Assembly (NCBI GenBank): GCA_001247695.2
Contig: LGRX02010084.1
Coordinates: 1-53,307 of the forward strand
Direction: 5' to 3'
Origin: Cymbomonas tetramitiformis
Lineage: Eukaryota > Chlorophyta > Pyramimonadophyceae > Pyramimonadales > Pyramimonadaceae
Length of the DNA: 53,307 nt
Made by a program: the position numbers and the translations under genes. Shown one piece after another: positions 1-10,164 of this stretch. The notes beneath the pieces are model-generated. The model saw only the letters and a program-made list of their open reading frames with translations, ran no database searches and had not been told where the DNA came from. Each line of letters opens with the position of its first letter. Position 1 is the first letter of the stretch.

Positions 1-613
1 CAAGTTGCGCAAATTGCGGCACGGACCTCTGCGAGTAGTAGAATGTTTGTACAGCGACCGGCAGCAGGAGTTACCAGTGCAGGACCGAGGAGCCCCGTCA
101 GCATACAGACTGGAGTTGCCCGTGCACTGCAAGGTACATGACACAATCATTCACCGCAGACAGGCTCAGCCCAGTACAGTCAGGCGCAAATCACTTTGTC
201 AGCAGACGAGAAGAGATGGCACCGCCACCAGTAATGGTAGAAGGGCAAAAGGAGCGCGAGGTGGAGCGCATCATCCGCACACGCTTCAGGAAGTTAGGCG
301 GGAAAACTGGCGGGTCAGTGCAGGAGTGGTTGACCAAGTGGAAGGGATTGCCACACAGTCACAGCCAGTGGCGGACCCGAGAGGACCTGGAGGGCAAGGG
401 AGGCAGGCTGGAGCCTTTGAGAGCCTTTGAGGCCGATGAGGAGAAGCAGAGGAAGGCCCCAGAAAAAGAGGCGTAGGGAGACGCACGGCCAGCAGCAGGA
501 GCAGAGGACTCAGCTCATGGCAATGAGAGCCCCCACCCCGAAGGTTTACAGTAAGGGTGCCAGTCAGGTCTATTATCAGCCGCATCTCACGACGGTGCAA
601 CATCCTGTGAGGA
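1..613 (+). pseudogene. Ty3/gypsy element A: integrase tail, chromodomain and linker (partial, frameshifted)
   Basis: 3' end of the pol gene of an LTR retrotransposon that starts before the window. Positions 5-150 encode the basic GPY/F-like end of integrase (LRKLRHGPLRVVECLYSDRQ). Positions about 210-400 encode a chromodomain (VERIIRTRF, then EWLTKWKGLPHSHSQW), the module chromoviral integrases use to read histone marks when choosing insertion sites. Both parts match copy B at 23820-24017 and 25436-25640 closely in protein. Two frame breaks separate them relative to B: one near 140-155 (extra bases after the VHD codons) and one near the A-run at about 462-466. The coding sequence stops at the transposon inserted at 618 and resumes at 10165 in frame. 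Broken here, so inactive unless the indels are assembly errors. Confidence 0.8.
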
Positions 614-617
614 TCCT
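614..617. repeat. Target site duplication TCCT, left copy
   Basis: TCCT precedes the left inverted repeat and TCCT follows the right one (10165-10168). Keeping one copy restores the retroelement reading frame ...R-I-L-V-L-F-C-G-T-G, as in copy B at 25849 onward. Confidence 0.85.
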
Positions 618-721
618 GGCATGTAGCACGGCTAGGTGGGCCCGGATTGCATAATCGATGAAAATGACATTTAGAAGTCGCAAGAAGTTTCAAGAAGTAC
701 TTAGTGGTTAAAAGAAATCAT
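618..721 (+). repeat. Left terminal inverted repeat
   Basis: The outer 22 bp match the right end perfectly. After a short indel, about 75 bp (ATTGCATAATCGATGAAAAT onward) match at roughly 90 percent. This is the expected transposase binding region. Confidence 0.85.
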
Positions 722-805
722 CTAGAGGCAATATTTTATATTTTTGATAATTGTAGTGGCCACAGGGCTGCTTACAGGTCGCGGACGGGCTGCCGTACAT
801 ACATT

Positions 806-1530
806 GCATATCTTGCGGGCGCGTGAGATATGCAAATGATACGGGGAAGTTATTACACGTTGTGAGAAGTATTTAGAGGTCATCCGTAGGCAATGAGAAG
901 CGAAATTTCACATCGGGACATATTCACGGGGTGCTGGGGAGCTAATTTCGTCTGTAAAATGGCTGCAAAGCAGAAATTGCATATCTTGCGGGCGCGTGAG
1001 ATATGCAAATGATACGGGGAAGTTATTAGACGTTGTGAGAAGTATTTAGAGGTCATCCGTAGGCAATGAGAAGCAAAATTTCACATCGGGACATATTCAC
1101 GGGGTGCTGGGGAGCTAATTTCGTCTGTAAAATGGCTGCAAAGCAGAAATTGCATATCTTGCGGGCGCGTGAGATATGCAAATGATACGGGGAAGTTATT
1201 ACACGTTGTGAGAAGTATTTAGAGGTCATCCGTAGGCAATGAGAAGCGAAATTTCACATCGGGACATATTCACGGGGTGCTGGGGAGCCAATTTCGTCTG
1301 TAAAATGGCTGCAAAGCAGAAATTGCATATCTTGCGGGCGCGTGAGATATGCAAATGATACGGGGAAGTTATTACACGTTGTGAGAAGTATTTAGAGATC
1401 ATACCTAGGCAATGAGAAGCGAAATTTCACATCGGGACATATTCACGGGGTGCTGGGGAGCTAATTTCGTCTGTAAAATGGTTGCAAATCAGAAATTGTA
1501 TGTCTCGCGGGCGCGTGAGATATACAATAT
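806..1530 (+). repeat. 173-bp tandem repeats, left subterminal array
   Basis: The phrase GCATATCTTGCGGGCGCGTG starts at 806, 979, 1152 and 1325, with a degenerate copy at 1498, giving an exact 173-bp period. Each unit contains the imperfect palindrome CATATCTTGCGGGCGCGTGAGATATG and the segment GACGAAATTAGC in reverse. The same unit occurs inverted in the right arm (9400-9985). Such subterminal arrays commonly serve as multiple transposase binding sites. I see no coding sequence in 722-1690. Confidence 0.85.
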
Positions 1531-1810
1531 TAGAAATCACAATGTTAGAAGTCATTGCAAGTTATCAGAAGTTATCACAATGCATCATCACATGAATACT
1601 TTCACTTTGCCCTAATGATACGCATATTATTGCAGTTGCAGGAGTTGGGGCACTAGCAGTTGCCGGGTGGCGGGTGCTAGAGCTACAAGCGCATGCCCTA
1701 CGGGGGCATCGCCTACATTCCTAGGAGTTCACCGCCTATCTATCGTGGCATGCTAAACTGTAACTCCTCTATCGAGACGCCCGAGGCCCTACCGAAGTCA
1801 GAGGTGGCAT

Positions 1811-4800
1811 TCAATGGCGTGGGCTGCGGCTGCTGGAGTGGCTGGAGCTGCTGGGAGCTGCTGGAGCTGCTTGCTGCAGCTGTCGGGCCTGTGGTTGCTG
1901 AAGGAGCATGGGCTGGGACTGCTGCATTTGCAAAGTCTGGGGAGGTTGCAGGAGAAGGGGTTGCAGCTGCTGGGTCTGCTGCAGCTGCTGGAGCTGCTGC
2001 AACTGCTGGAGCTGTTGGAGCTGCTGCAACTGCTGGAGCTGCTGGAGCTGCTGGAGCTGTTGCAGCTGCTGGGGCTGCTGGAGCTGCTGGAGCTGTTGCA
2101 ACTGCTGGGGCTGCTGGAGTTGCTGGAGCTGTTGCAACTGCTGGGGCTGCTGGAGATGCTGGAGCTGCTGCAACTGCTGCAACTGCTGCAACTGCTGCAA
2201 CTGCTGCGTCTGGGGTTGTTGGAGCAAGAAGGGCTGGGGTTGCAGCGGTTGGAAGGCTTGCTGCAACAACGGAGGCTGGGACGCTTCCTGTCCTACTTGG
2301 AGCATCGGCACCGCCTGAGGTTGCGGCAATGGTTGCTGCTGAGGGCTTTGCTGCTGGGGGGGGAGGGTAGGTGGTGCCTCCGCTGTCGGCGCGCTGGGCG
2401 CATCTTCCCCTGGGCTTGCCATGAAGTCCGCCACTTGGCGCTCCAAGGCCCGCAGCTGTCGTTCCTCAGACAGCTTCAGCTGCTGGGTGAAGTGCTCCTC
2501 CTGCTGCTTCAGCATTTTCTGGCTCGCCTCCTCCTGCCTCGCTAACACCGCCGTTAGCTCCTCCACGGTGATTCCCCTAACCGATGGGGCAGCCTCGGTA
2601 ACCTCCGACAGAGCGACAAGCGGTTGTTGAGGGCGGGCCACAGTGCGGGCCGACGATGCCGGCGCCGCGCCCCTCGTGGACGCACGGCCCGAGGCCGGCA
2701 TGCTTCCGCTGCCAGCAGAGGATCTCCTCCTTTTTTGACCCTTTGCTGAAGTTTGCGGGCCACCGCCACCCAAGCTCAAGCCCCTACCAACCTTACCCGC
2801 CGGCTGCTGCCGTATCCGCGGGAGGCTCAACCTCTCCGCCGGGTTTCCCTGGGAGTTGGCTCCCGCGATCGAGTTGGCTCCCGCGAGTTGGCTCCTCAAC
2901 TTCTTCCTCGGTGGGGTGCCGGCGGTATCCACGTCCTCGCCCTCGTCCTCCGCCGGGACGGCAACCGCCGACGGACCACCCTGCGGCTCTGCATTCGCAC
3001 CCCCTCCCCACCGAGCAAGCATGTCCACGAACACGTAGTCATCTTGCGTGTACTTCGGCGAGGGGAAGATGTCACCCTGAAGATCCTTTGCCGTCAATTG
3101 CCTCACGATCGGAGGCAAAGAGACACCTGTGAAGAGCCCACAATCGGACGTCGAGCTTGTCAAAAAGAAATTAGGGGCTACCACTTAGACAAAAGCAATT
3201 TCACCGCAAGCATGCTCAGCATCGCCCCGCAAGAGTACCGATTCACACAAACAAAGAGAATGCCGTACCGTTCTCCAAGCCGTAGTGCTTGTGCAGGTTG
3301 AGGAGCTTCGGGAAGAAGATTCTCGCGCACTCGTACACAATGTCCGACCCCTCTTCAGTCTTGAAGTGGGCGGCACCACGGGACTTATCCGTGCTCCCCT
3401 GGTTGAGCCGGTTCATCCTGAAGATGTGTGTAAGGTGCGGGGTGGCGTTTCTGCCGTCGATAGGCCCACCGCATACGGTGAACCACCCACGGTCTTTCAC
3501 GTGCAAGATCGTCCCCGCAATATACGCGCCCTTACTTGTGCCCTTGGTGATACACGACGGATCCCCTCTCGAAACGCCCCTTGGACTTTTCCGTGTACCC
3601 CTCCTTCCCATGCACCCCATCCCCCGCCACGTACACCACCGGTGCTAGCCGCGGCAGATCACGGTGATGCACCCAACGGGGATAAAAAGCAACACGTTGC
3701 TCCAACGTGGCCTTCGCCCACCCCGGCCAATCCGCGGCAGCGGGCGGCTTCACGACCACCTCCGCCGGTGCGGGCTCTTCCGCCGCGGGGCTCCCCGTGA
3801 TTGGGCGCGGATCGACTACCACCTCCGCCGGTGCGGGCTCTCCCGCCGCGGGACCCTTTGTGATTGCGGCGTCCTCCACGACCACCTCCGCAGGTGCGGG
3901 CTCTCCCGCCGCGGGGCTCCCCGTGATTGGGGGCGGAGCCAACACCACCTCCGCCGGTGCGGGCTTTCCCGCCGCGGGACCCTTTGCGATTGCGGCATCC
4001 TCCACGACCACCTCCGCAGGTGCGGGCTCTCCCGCCGCGGGGCTCCCCGTGATTGGGGGCGGAGCCAACACCACCTCCGCCGGTGCGGGCTCTCCCGCCG
4101 CGAGAACCTCCGTGCTCGTGGGGGCGGGAGCGTCCGCGGGTTGCTCCGCTCCCGACGGCGCTTCCACATCGGGGGGTGTGGCCGCTTCAAGGGGCGGTGG
4201 CCACGGCAAACTCTGCTGGGACGCGCCTGCCAGCAGCAGGGCGCCCGCTTGCGAGGTTGGGTAGACCGTGCGCTTCGCCATGCACTCCGGTCTACCACAG
4301 TTGTTCGGCTCTTCAATGCCTTTGGCTACAAGGCACACGTTGTGGTAGCTCGCACCGCAGTGCGAGCACTTGTGCACTCCACGTCCATCGTCTTGCTCGC
4401 AGATGAAGCAGCAGACTTCAGGTGCTGGCGGTGGGGGTGAGGGCGGAGGAGGCACGTCGAGCCCACCTAATTCATACCACACCAAAACCATGCGCGTTTA
4501 CACAAGCAGGGTTTCGGGCATTATCCATACGCATGACTATAGGTTCTCCCAACATGTGATTCGAAAAGGTGCTCACCATCTTCATGCCCTCTATAGCATC
4601 TATCGTATGCTATTGTGAGGGCATGATCGAAAGCATTCCAATCTAATGTTTTCCTCACGGCGGTCTTCGGACCTGGCAGCTCCCCCAGTCGTTTCCTCGC
4701 CTGTATGTCGTGCATGTTCACGACAGTGGGTTCCGATCTTCCTCCGCTAGGCTCGACGCATTCCTTGCGACCGCAGTTAAACAAATTTCTCTTTAGCCCT

Positions 4801-5114
4801 CTTCCCTCTTGACACTTTGGGTGGTAGCGCAACTCGCACACCTGGCATCGTGTTACGAAAGCCCCCTTATCACAATAGCAACACCTATCTTCCGGAAGTA
4901 CCTCTTTACATGCACCACACTGCACCGCCGGATACTTTTTATTCGCACAGGTAAAGTGAAAGCTCCTATTGCAAACCCTACAAGTCAGCGCTGGAGCTAG
5001 TTTACTGTCGCATCCATCGACATGGCAGCGGTGGTATTCAGGGGCGTTTCGGGGCATTTTCCCCGCACGGGTTTTGGCAGGCGCGTTGTTTCCGCCTCGG
5101 TTTCTTGAGGTCAT
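1811..5114 (-). CDS. Transposon-borne PHD-like zinc-finger protein with coiled coil and Gln/Leu repeat tail (spliced)
   Basis: Likely second protein of the 9.5-kb transposon. Proposed exons on the minus strand: 5114-4577, 4466-3536, 3417-3269, 3183-1811, about 996 aa. Introns 4576-4467 (GTGAGC...TTAG) and 3268-3184 (GTACGG...CTAAG) keep frame exactly. The third (3535-3418, GTAAGG...TCAG) also keeps frame, but its sequence is open and protein-like, so a one-base indel near 3533 is an equal alternative. Exon 1 has paired Cys/His sets at residues 30-119 forming two PHD-like modules (CRVCNRSFHFTC and CQVCELRYHPKC). A third (CSHCGASYHNVC) lies at about 198-240. Then come Pro/Ala/Glu-rich tandem repeats (EPAPAEVV), a basic segment, a coiled coil (ERQLRALERQVADFM) and a long LQQ-repeat tail. 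PHD fingers bind histone tails, so a chromatin-targeting or regulatory role is inferred, not shown. Confidence 0.7.
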
Positions 5115-5207
5115 TGCAGTTTCCGAAGTGCTAGCTCTAAGAAGTGTTCTTCAAGAATGGCTTCCGCTCGCTTGCACCAACTAGGGCGCTGAGACGCAGT
5201 AACTGTG

Positions 5208-5780
5208 CATGCATGTGTGACGTCAGCTCAGTATAAATCGAGGACAAAACCGCCCAAGCATTTCGGGTACGTCGATGGATCTGGGATCGGATCCGACATA
5301 CGAGAAATGTTCATGCACGTGTGACGTCAGCTCAGTATAAATCGAGGACAAAACCGCCCAAGCATTTCTCGTACGTCGATGGATCTGGGATCGGATCCGA
5401 CATACGAGAAATGTGCATGCACGTGTGACGTCAGCTCAGTATAAATCGAGGACAAAACCGCCCAAGCATTTCTCGTACGTCGATGGATCTGGGATCGGAT
5501 CCGACATACGAGAAATGTGCATGCACGTGTGACGTCAGCTCATTATAAATCGAGGACAAAACCGCCCAAGCATTTCTCGTACGTCGATGGATCTGGGATC
5601 GGATCCGACATACGAGAAATGTGCATGCACGTGTCACGTCAGCTCAGTATAAATCGAGGACAAAACCGCCCAGGCATTTCTCGTACGTCGATGGATCTGG
5701 GATCGGATCCGACATACGAGAAATGTTCATGCACGTGTCACGTCAGCTCAGTATGAATCGAGGACAAAACCTACCGCCCA
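5208..5780 (+). promoter_or_regulatory. Six 104-bp tandem units, each with G-box, CRE-like site and TATA box
   Basis: CGTCAGCTCA starts at 5221, 5325, 5429, 5533, 5637 and 5741, an exact 104-bp spacing. A typical unit reads CACGTG (absent from the first copy), then TGACGTCA (TCACGTCA in the last two), then about 10 bp, then TATAAAT pointing right. The second half is an imperfect hairpin (CATTTCTCGTACGTCG ... CGACATACGAGAAATG). The array fills the space between the minus-strand gene starting at 5114 and the plus-strand transposase, so it is placed as a divergent promoter/enhancer. CACGTG and TGACGTCA are classic bHLH/bZIP sites. Their use here is inferred. Confidence 0.7.
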
Positions 5781-6005
5781 AGCATTTCGTGGAAGTAAGT
5801 ATGTGAAAATGCTTGAAGAGAAAGACAAACTTGTATATATTACTATGGATATGCATACGCGATATGTCTTGGAATCGGAGCAAACGGTGTAGGAGGGCGC
5901 GAATATGGGTGGCAGCACGAAGCGGCGCCCCAATCCCACAAGCTTTAACGGTATGAATATCTACACCCCGAAACGTGTGTACAATACACATGTGATTGTG
6001 CTGCT

Positions 6006-9000
6006 GTGAGACTTCGCGTCAAGGAAGGGTTTACGTGTGTCTTACTAGATTGTTTGGTGACAGGGACGCATATCGGGGAAGGGTTATTGAACGTCACGCT
6101 CGTGCGGGATCAACGATCGTGGCTATTTGGGGTGTTATGTACGACTCTCCACATTACGCTGCTTGCAGTGAGCGTTTTCTTGGCGTTGTGTGGCTCCGAC
6201 GCTGCCTACAATCCGGGACCGAATTGGGATATTCCTCCCGTTCTTATAGACTTGTTACCCCTTCTCGTAGAGGTTGGAGATTCCGCTCGCATTATACCTC
6301 TTGGAGTGTGGCCCCTGAAAGATGATGATATGGATACGCTTGACACGTTGGTGGGGAAGATAGATTTGTTGTGCGAGGCCTGGACATCAGCAAAAGGACA
6401 AGGTGATGTTAATCACGCTAACTCAGAGGAGGTTTGTGACGACGTGGAAATGTCAGACGAGTTGCAAGGTGGGTATGAGGAAACGCACGAACGTCCTAGA
6501 GGTCAATTGCCGCAAGTAAGTGACGGTTTTGAGGAGTTGACGCGCGGGAATAAGGGTTGGTGGATCGAGAAGATGCGAACGGCATTTGGGAGAAGCCCTC
6601 ACCGCATTGCGGGTGCGGTGAGGGCGTATATCGAGTCCCTTCCGGCGGGCTTGAGTTCGGAGGTGCACAAGGAGTGCAATGCGGCATTGGTGTCGTTAGG
6701 TGACCGGCGCGAGGAGACAGTGAAGAATTGTGTTGTGGCGAATTTGAGGGACGCGTTATCACGCTTAGCACGACGAAACACACGTGCGAACGTTAGTCTA
6801 ACGAGGGGGATAGCGGCTGCGGCATTTGGGAGCAACTTGGCCGAGGATAACTTGGTGCGTACGGCTTGCACGATGCTTGGTGTGCATCAACGCGTTGGAA
6901 CGCTTGGGGTGGTCGGAAATTCAAACTTGAGGGAGGGGGCACACATGGGAACTGAGGAGAGAGGGCGTCGTGGCCTTTGGGAGGGCGTGATGCTTGCGGA
7001 ACGGAGATTGTCTACCCGATGCTTGACAATGGCGACTTGTGCTCTTATTAGAGCTTTTTGGTTGCACCCGGACAACACTCGAGTTAGTCCTTGCAAAAAG
7101 GACGTCGTGTTGGCACGTGACCCCAACACCGGTGCTTTGAGAACACCGAGGGAGTTCGTGAGCAAACATTGGTTGGAAGCCTCTCAACTAGTAATATATA
7201 GGAGGTTTCAAGCCAAGTACCCCGCTCTCAAGATTGGGCAACGTTCCTTTGAGAAGCAAGGGGTGTGCAAGCCGCACAATGTTGTGCGGCTGCGAAGGAA
7301 GGACAACATATCTTGTTGTTGTAGGTACCACGAAGACATGAGAATGGTCCTTGAGGGCTTTGACAAGGCCCGAGAGGCGGTGCATTCACCATGTGCGTGC
7401 ACTTCGGCGACATGTTGCCCACGGGTTCGAAGGACACCTGAGCATAGGCGAAAGGCGGTGGGGAACACGGGAATGGTTTGCACTATTGCAAAGGCGGGGA
7501 GGTCGACATCAACTTTCGCCGAGAGCTTGTTGTGTCCGCGGGTGGGGGATAAGCATGCCATGGAGTGCTTGAGAGGGAGGTGCGAGAAGTGTGGCGGCTT
7601 GGCCAACTTCAAAGTGTGTGACAGTGAGGTGCAGCATGAGGCGCAAGTGCCGTGGTCTTGTTACGAGACTTGCGGCACAGGACAGATGGACGAGGATGGT
7701 AAGGAGATTCGGCGACTGCAGTTTGTGCAGAAGAAGACGAAGCTGGCCGCCTTGATCGCCAAGTTGCAGGCGCTGTTGCTGGGGCACGAGCCGGGGGCTT
7801 CGCCAAACTGTCAGTGCAAGGGGAACTTCTTAGTGAATAGCGCGACCGCAGGGCAACCGGAGGCATGGGCGTGGAAGAAGTTGGAAGGCTGCGGGGATTG
7901 CGCGTTTCTGCGGCCATATGCATATCACACTTTCATGGCATTACACCAGCAGCGGCAGTTTCAGACGTGCGTCAGGGATTTGCCACTGGGACATGCGGTG
8001 TTCTTGTTTGACTTCTCGGAGAATCATTCATTGAACATTCCTCGAGAGGTGCAAAGTCTGCATTGGGTGGTGAAGCAGGCGACCATATTAGTCTGCGTGG
8101 TGTGGAGACATGCGTGTATGGCCGTGGATGGGGTGGAATCAACCGCGGAGAACCCAGTGCTGGTGAAGGATTACGTGTACTTGTTGAGCGATGACCGGAA
8201 GCACGATCACCGCTTCATTCAGTACATGCGGGAGTTGATCATCAGAGACTACTTCATCGGGAGGGGGATCGCAAAGCCCTTGTTTATCCACGAGTGGGCA
8301 GATGGTTGTGCGGGACAAAATAAGTGCGCGGCAGGGTTTGCGGATGTGGCGAACAGCAAATACGAGTGGTCTTTAGGTGTACCTTGCCAACGGAACTTCT
8401 TTGAGACGGCGCATGCCAAGGGGGAGCAGGATGGGGCGGGGGCGCATGTCAAGCACGCAGCGGCGGTGGCGGTCATATCAGAGGGTGACAAGTGGTATGC
8501 CCGCATCAATTGCGCTGCAGACCTGCATGCGTTCTGTTGCGAGAGATTGAGCCGACGTGCGGATAGCAGTTACGCCAAGGCAAGAGCGAGCTTCAATCAA
8601 CGGTTTTTTTACTTGGTACCAGAGGACGCACTGCACGAGGAGGCGGGAGGATTGCATGCGGTGGATCACAATGCTGGTGCAGCATACCAGGCGGTGGATG
8701 GGACGCAGCGCTTGCATTCTGTAAGGGGGGGAGGGCGAGGGGAAGTTGATGGTACGTGAGCGTACATGCTATTGTGTGAATTGTTATGCGGAGTGTGTGC
8801 GCTCCATTCCGGACTCGGAGGGATGCTTGGAGACGTCCCACGTGGATGCGTGGAGAGATGTGGAGTTGCGGCCGGCTACGGGCGCGGCCGCCGTGAGGAT
8901 TCGCGGCATGGTGGAGGAGTATGCGGCGGGTGTGAGTGTAGCCGTGCGGCGTGGTAGCATCATGGCGGTGAAGAAGGATCCTGCGGACGCATCACATGCC

Positions 9001-9279
9001 TACTACTTGGTGAAGGCGCTGTCTGGTTTCACGGAGGTCGGCGGGAGGATCCGCCGTGATGACTATAGACAGACATTTGCTCCTGGAGACTCGGTGATTT
9101 CGGGGAGAGACTTTGAGTGGACGGATCCAAACGTGCGAGATACATACACCTTAGATACTAGCAAGAAGTGCTTGATTCCGTGTGAAGCCGTACTAGCATG
9201 TGATGTTCGCCTAGTTAAGAGGGGGGATGTGCACATGCTACCCCTGAGGGAGCATCAGCGGTTGTTGGCACTTCTGTGA
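6006..9279 (+). CDS. DDE-like transposase of the 9.5-kb transposon (one frameshift)
   Basis: About 1090 aa in two frames, 6006-8759 then 8746-9279. A Cys-rich region (CCCRYHEDMRMVLEGF near 7310, later CACTSATCC and CEKCGG) is followed by three acidic positions fitting an RNase-H-fold catalytic core: Asp in VFLFDFSENHSL (8010), Asp in HEWADGCAGQNK (8301), and Glu in FFETAHAKGEQDGAG (8403). The C-terminal Cys motif TCYCVNCYAEC and the rest of the protein lie in the next frame. A single extra base in the G7 run at 8725-8731 explains the switch. The alternative, a 100-bp intron at 8721-8820, would delete the Cys motif. The open frame reaches back to 6006 without an ATG. The first in-frame ATG is 6330, and an upstream exon (donor GTAAGT near 5797) may supply the real start. 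Confidence 0.72.
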
Positions 9280-9294
9280 GATTCTAGTGTTATG

Positions 9295-9350
9295 TAGATG
9301 TATATATTGTATATATTGTATATATTGTATATATTGTATATATTGTAGAT
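9295..9350. repeat. 9-bp microsatellite GTATATATT x5
   Basis: Five tandem copies of GTATATATT directly after the transposase stop codon. Positions 9280-9400 hold nothing else I recognise. It may lie in the 3' untranslated region. Confidence 0.8.
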
Positions 9351-9399
9351 ACGTTATGTTGCGGTGTATATTGTTATGACTTGTACATACTTCGAATAA

Positions 9400-9985
9400 C
9401 TTCTCCGTATCACGTGCTACATCTCACGCACCCGCAATATATGCAATTTCTGCTTTGCAGCCCTTTTTACAGACGAAATTAGCTCCCCAGCACCCCGTGA
9501 ATATGACCCGATGTGAAATTTCGCTTCTCATTGCCTAGGTATGACCTCTAAATACTTCTCACAACTTCTAATAACTTCTCCGTATCACGTGCTACATCTC
9601 ACGCGCCCACGAGACATGCATTTTCTGTTTTGCAGTCAGTTTACAGACGAAATTAGCCCCCCAACGCCCCGTGAATGTGACCCGATGTGAAATATCACTT
9701 CTCGATGCCTAGTAATAACTTCTAGATACTTCTCACAACTTCTAATAACTTCACCGTATCATTTGCATATCTCACGCGCCCACGAGACATGCATTTTCTG
9801 TTTTGCAGTCAGTTTACAGACGAAATTAGCTCCCCAACGCCCCGCGAATGTGACCCGATGTGAAATATCACTTCTCGATGCCTAGTAATAACTTCTAGAT
9901 ACTTCTCATAACTTCTAATAACTTCACCGTATCATTTGCATATCTCACGCGCCCACGAGACATGCAATTTCTGTACCGCAGCCCT
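9400..9985 (-). repeat. Right subterminal array, inverted copies of the 173-bp unit
   Basis: About 3.5 copies of the left-arm unit in reverse orientation (CTCACGCGCCC near 9600, 9770 and 9948). They are more diverged from each other than the left copies are. The same landmarks (TTTACAGACGAAATTAGC, CCCGATGTGAAAT) recur in order. Confidence 0.82.
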
Positions 9986-10049
9986 TCTGCGACCCGTTAG
10001 CAGCCTGGTGGCCACCGCGATGACCAAAAATGTGAAATATTGCCTTTGA

Positions 10050-10164
10050 ATGATTTCTTTTAACAACTAAGTACTTCCTGAAACTTCTTGCGACTTCTAA
10101 ATGCCATTTTCATCGATTATGCAATTTATAGTGCAAGGCCGTCCACCTAGCCGTGCTACATGCC
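10050..10164 (-). repeat. Right terminal inverted repeat
   Basis: Inverted partner of 618-721. It carries an ATG at 10101 that is open and in frame into the methyltransferase coding sequence beyond the insertion point. Confidence 0.85.

Larger units (their letters stand above)
618..10164. mobile_element. 9547-bp DNA transposon with long inverted arms, inserted in retroelement A
   Basis: The ends are inverted repeats: 618 begins GGCATGTAGCACGGCTAGG and 10164 reads the same on the other strand, flanked by 4-bp TCCT duplications. The arms stay similar inward for several hundred bases and each holds an array of about 173-bp repeats. Inside are two divergent genes, a DDE-like transposase (+) and a PHD-finger protein (-), on either side of a tandem promoter-like array. 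Reading the retroelement across the removed insert restores an uninterrupted frame, which fixes both boundaries to the base. A 4-bp duplication fits superfamilies such as Sola. The transposase motifs recall a widespread eukaryotic family with an [S/A]DG-x-x-[G/A]Q core that I cannot place firmly in a named superfamily. Confidence 0.88.

Noticed and set aside
1693..2545. Long plus-strand Ala/Gly-, Leu- or Cys-rich frames
   Set aside because: They are antisense readings of the CAG/CTG-rich LQQ-repeat tail of the minus-strand zinc-finger gene.
3664..4440. Plus-strand frames with regular Arg/Gly/His or Ala/Gly/Ser repeats
   Set aside because: Shadows of the EPAPAEVV repeats in the minus-strand exon 2. 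Repeat units divisible by three keep all frames open.
5208..5780. CRISPR-like array of hairpin repeats
   Set aside because: There are no variable spacers. The whole 104-bp unit is repeated, with promoter motifs, in a eukaryotic transposon.
8721..8820. A 100-bp intron in the transposase
   Set aside because: It keeps frame, but would remove the TCYCVNC motif that reads like a conserved zinc site. A one-base change in G7 is simpler.
618..10164. KDZ/Zisupton assignment of the large transposon
   Set aside because: As I recall, that group has 8-bp duplications. Here the duplication is 4 bp and I cannot verify the transposase signature without a search.
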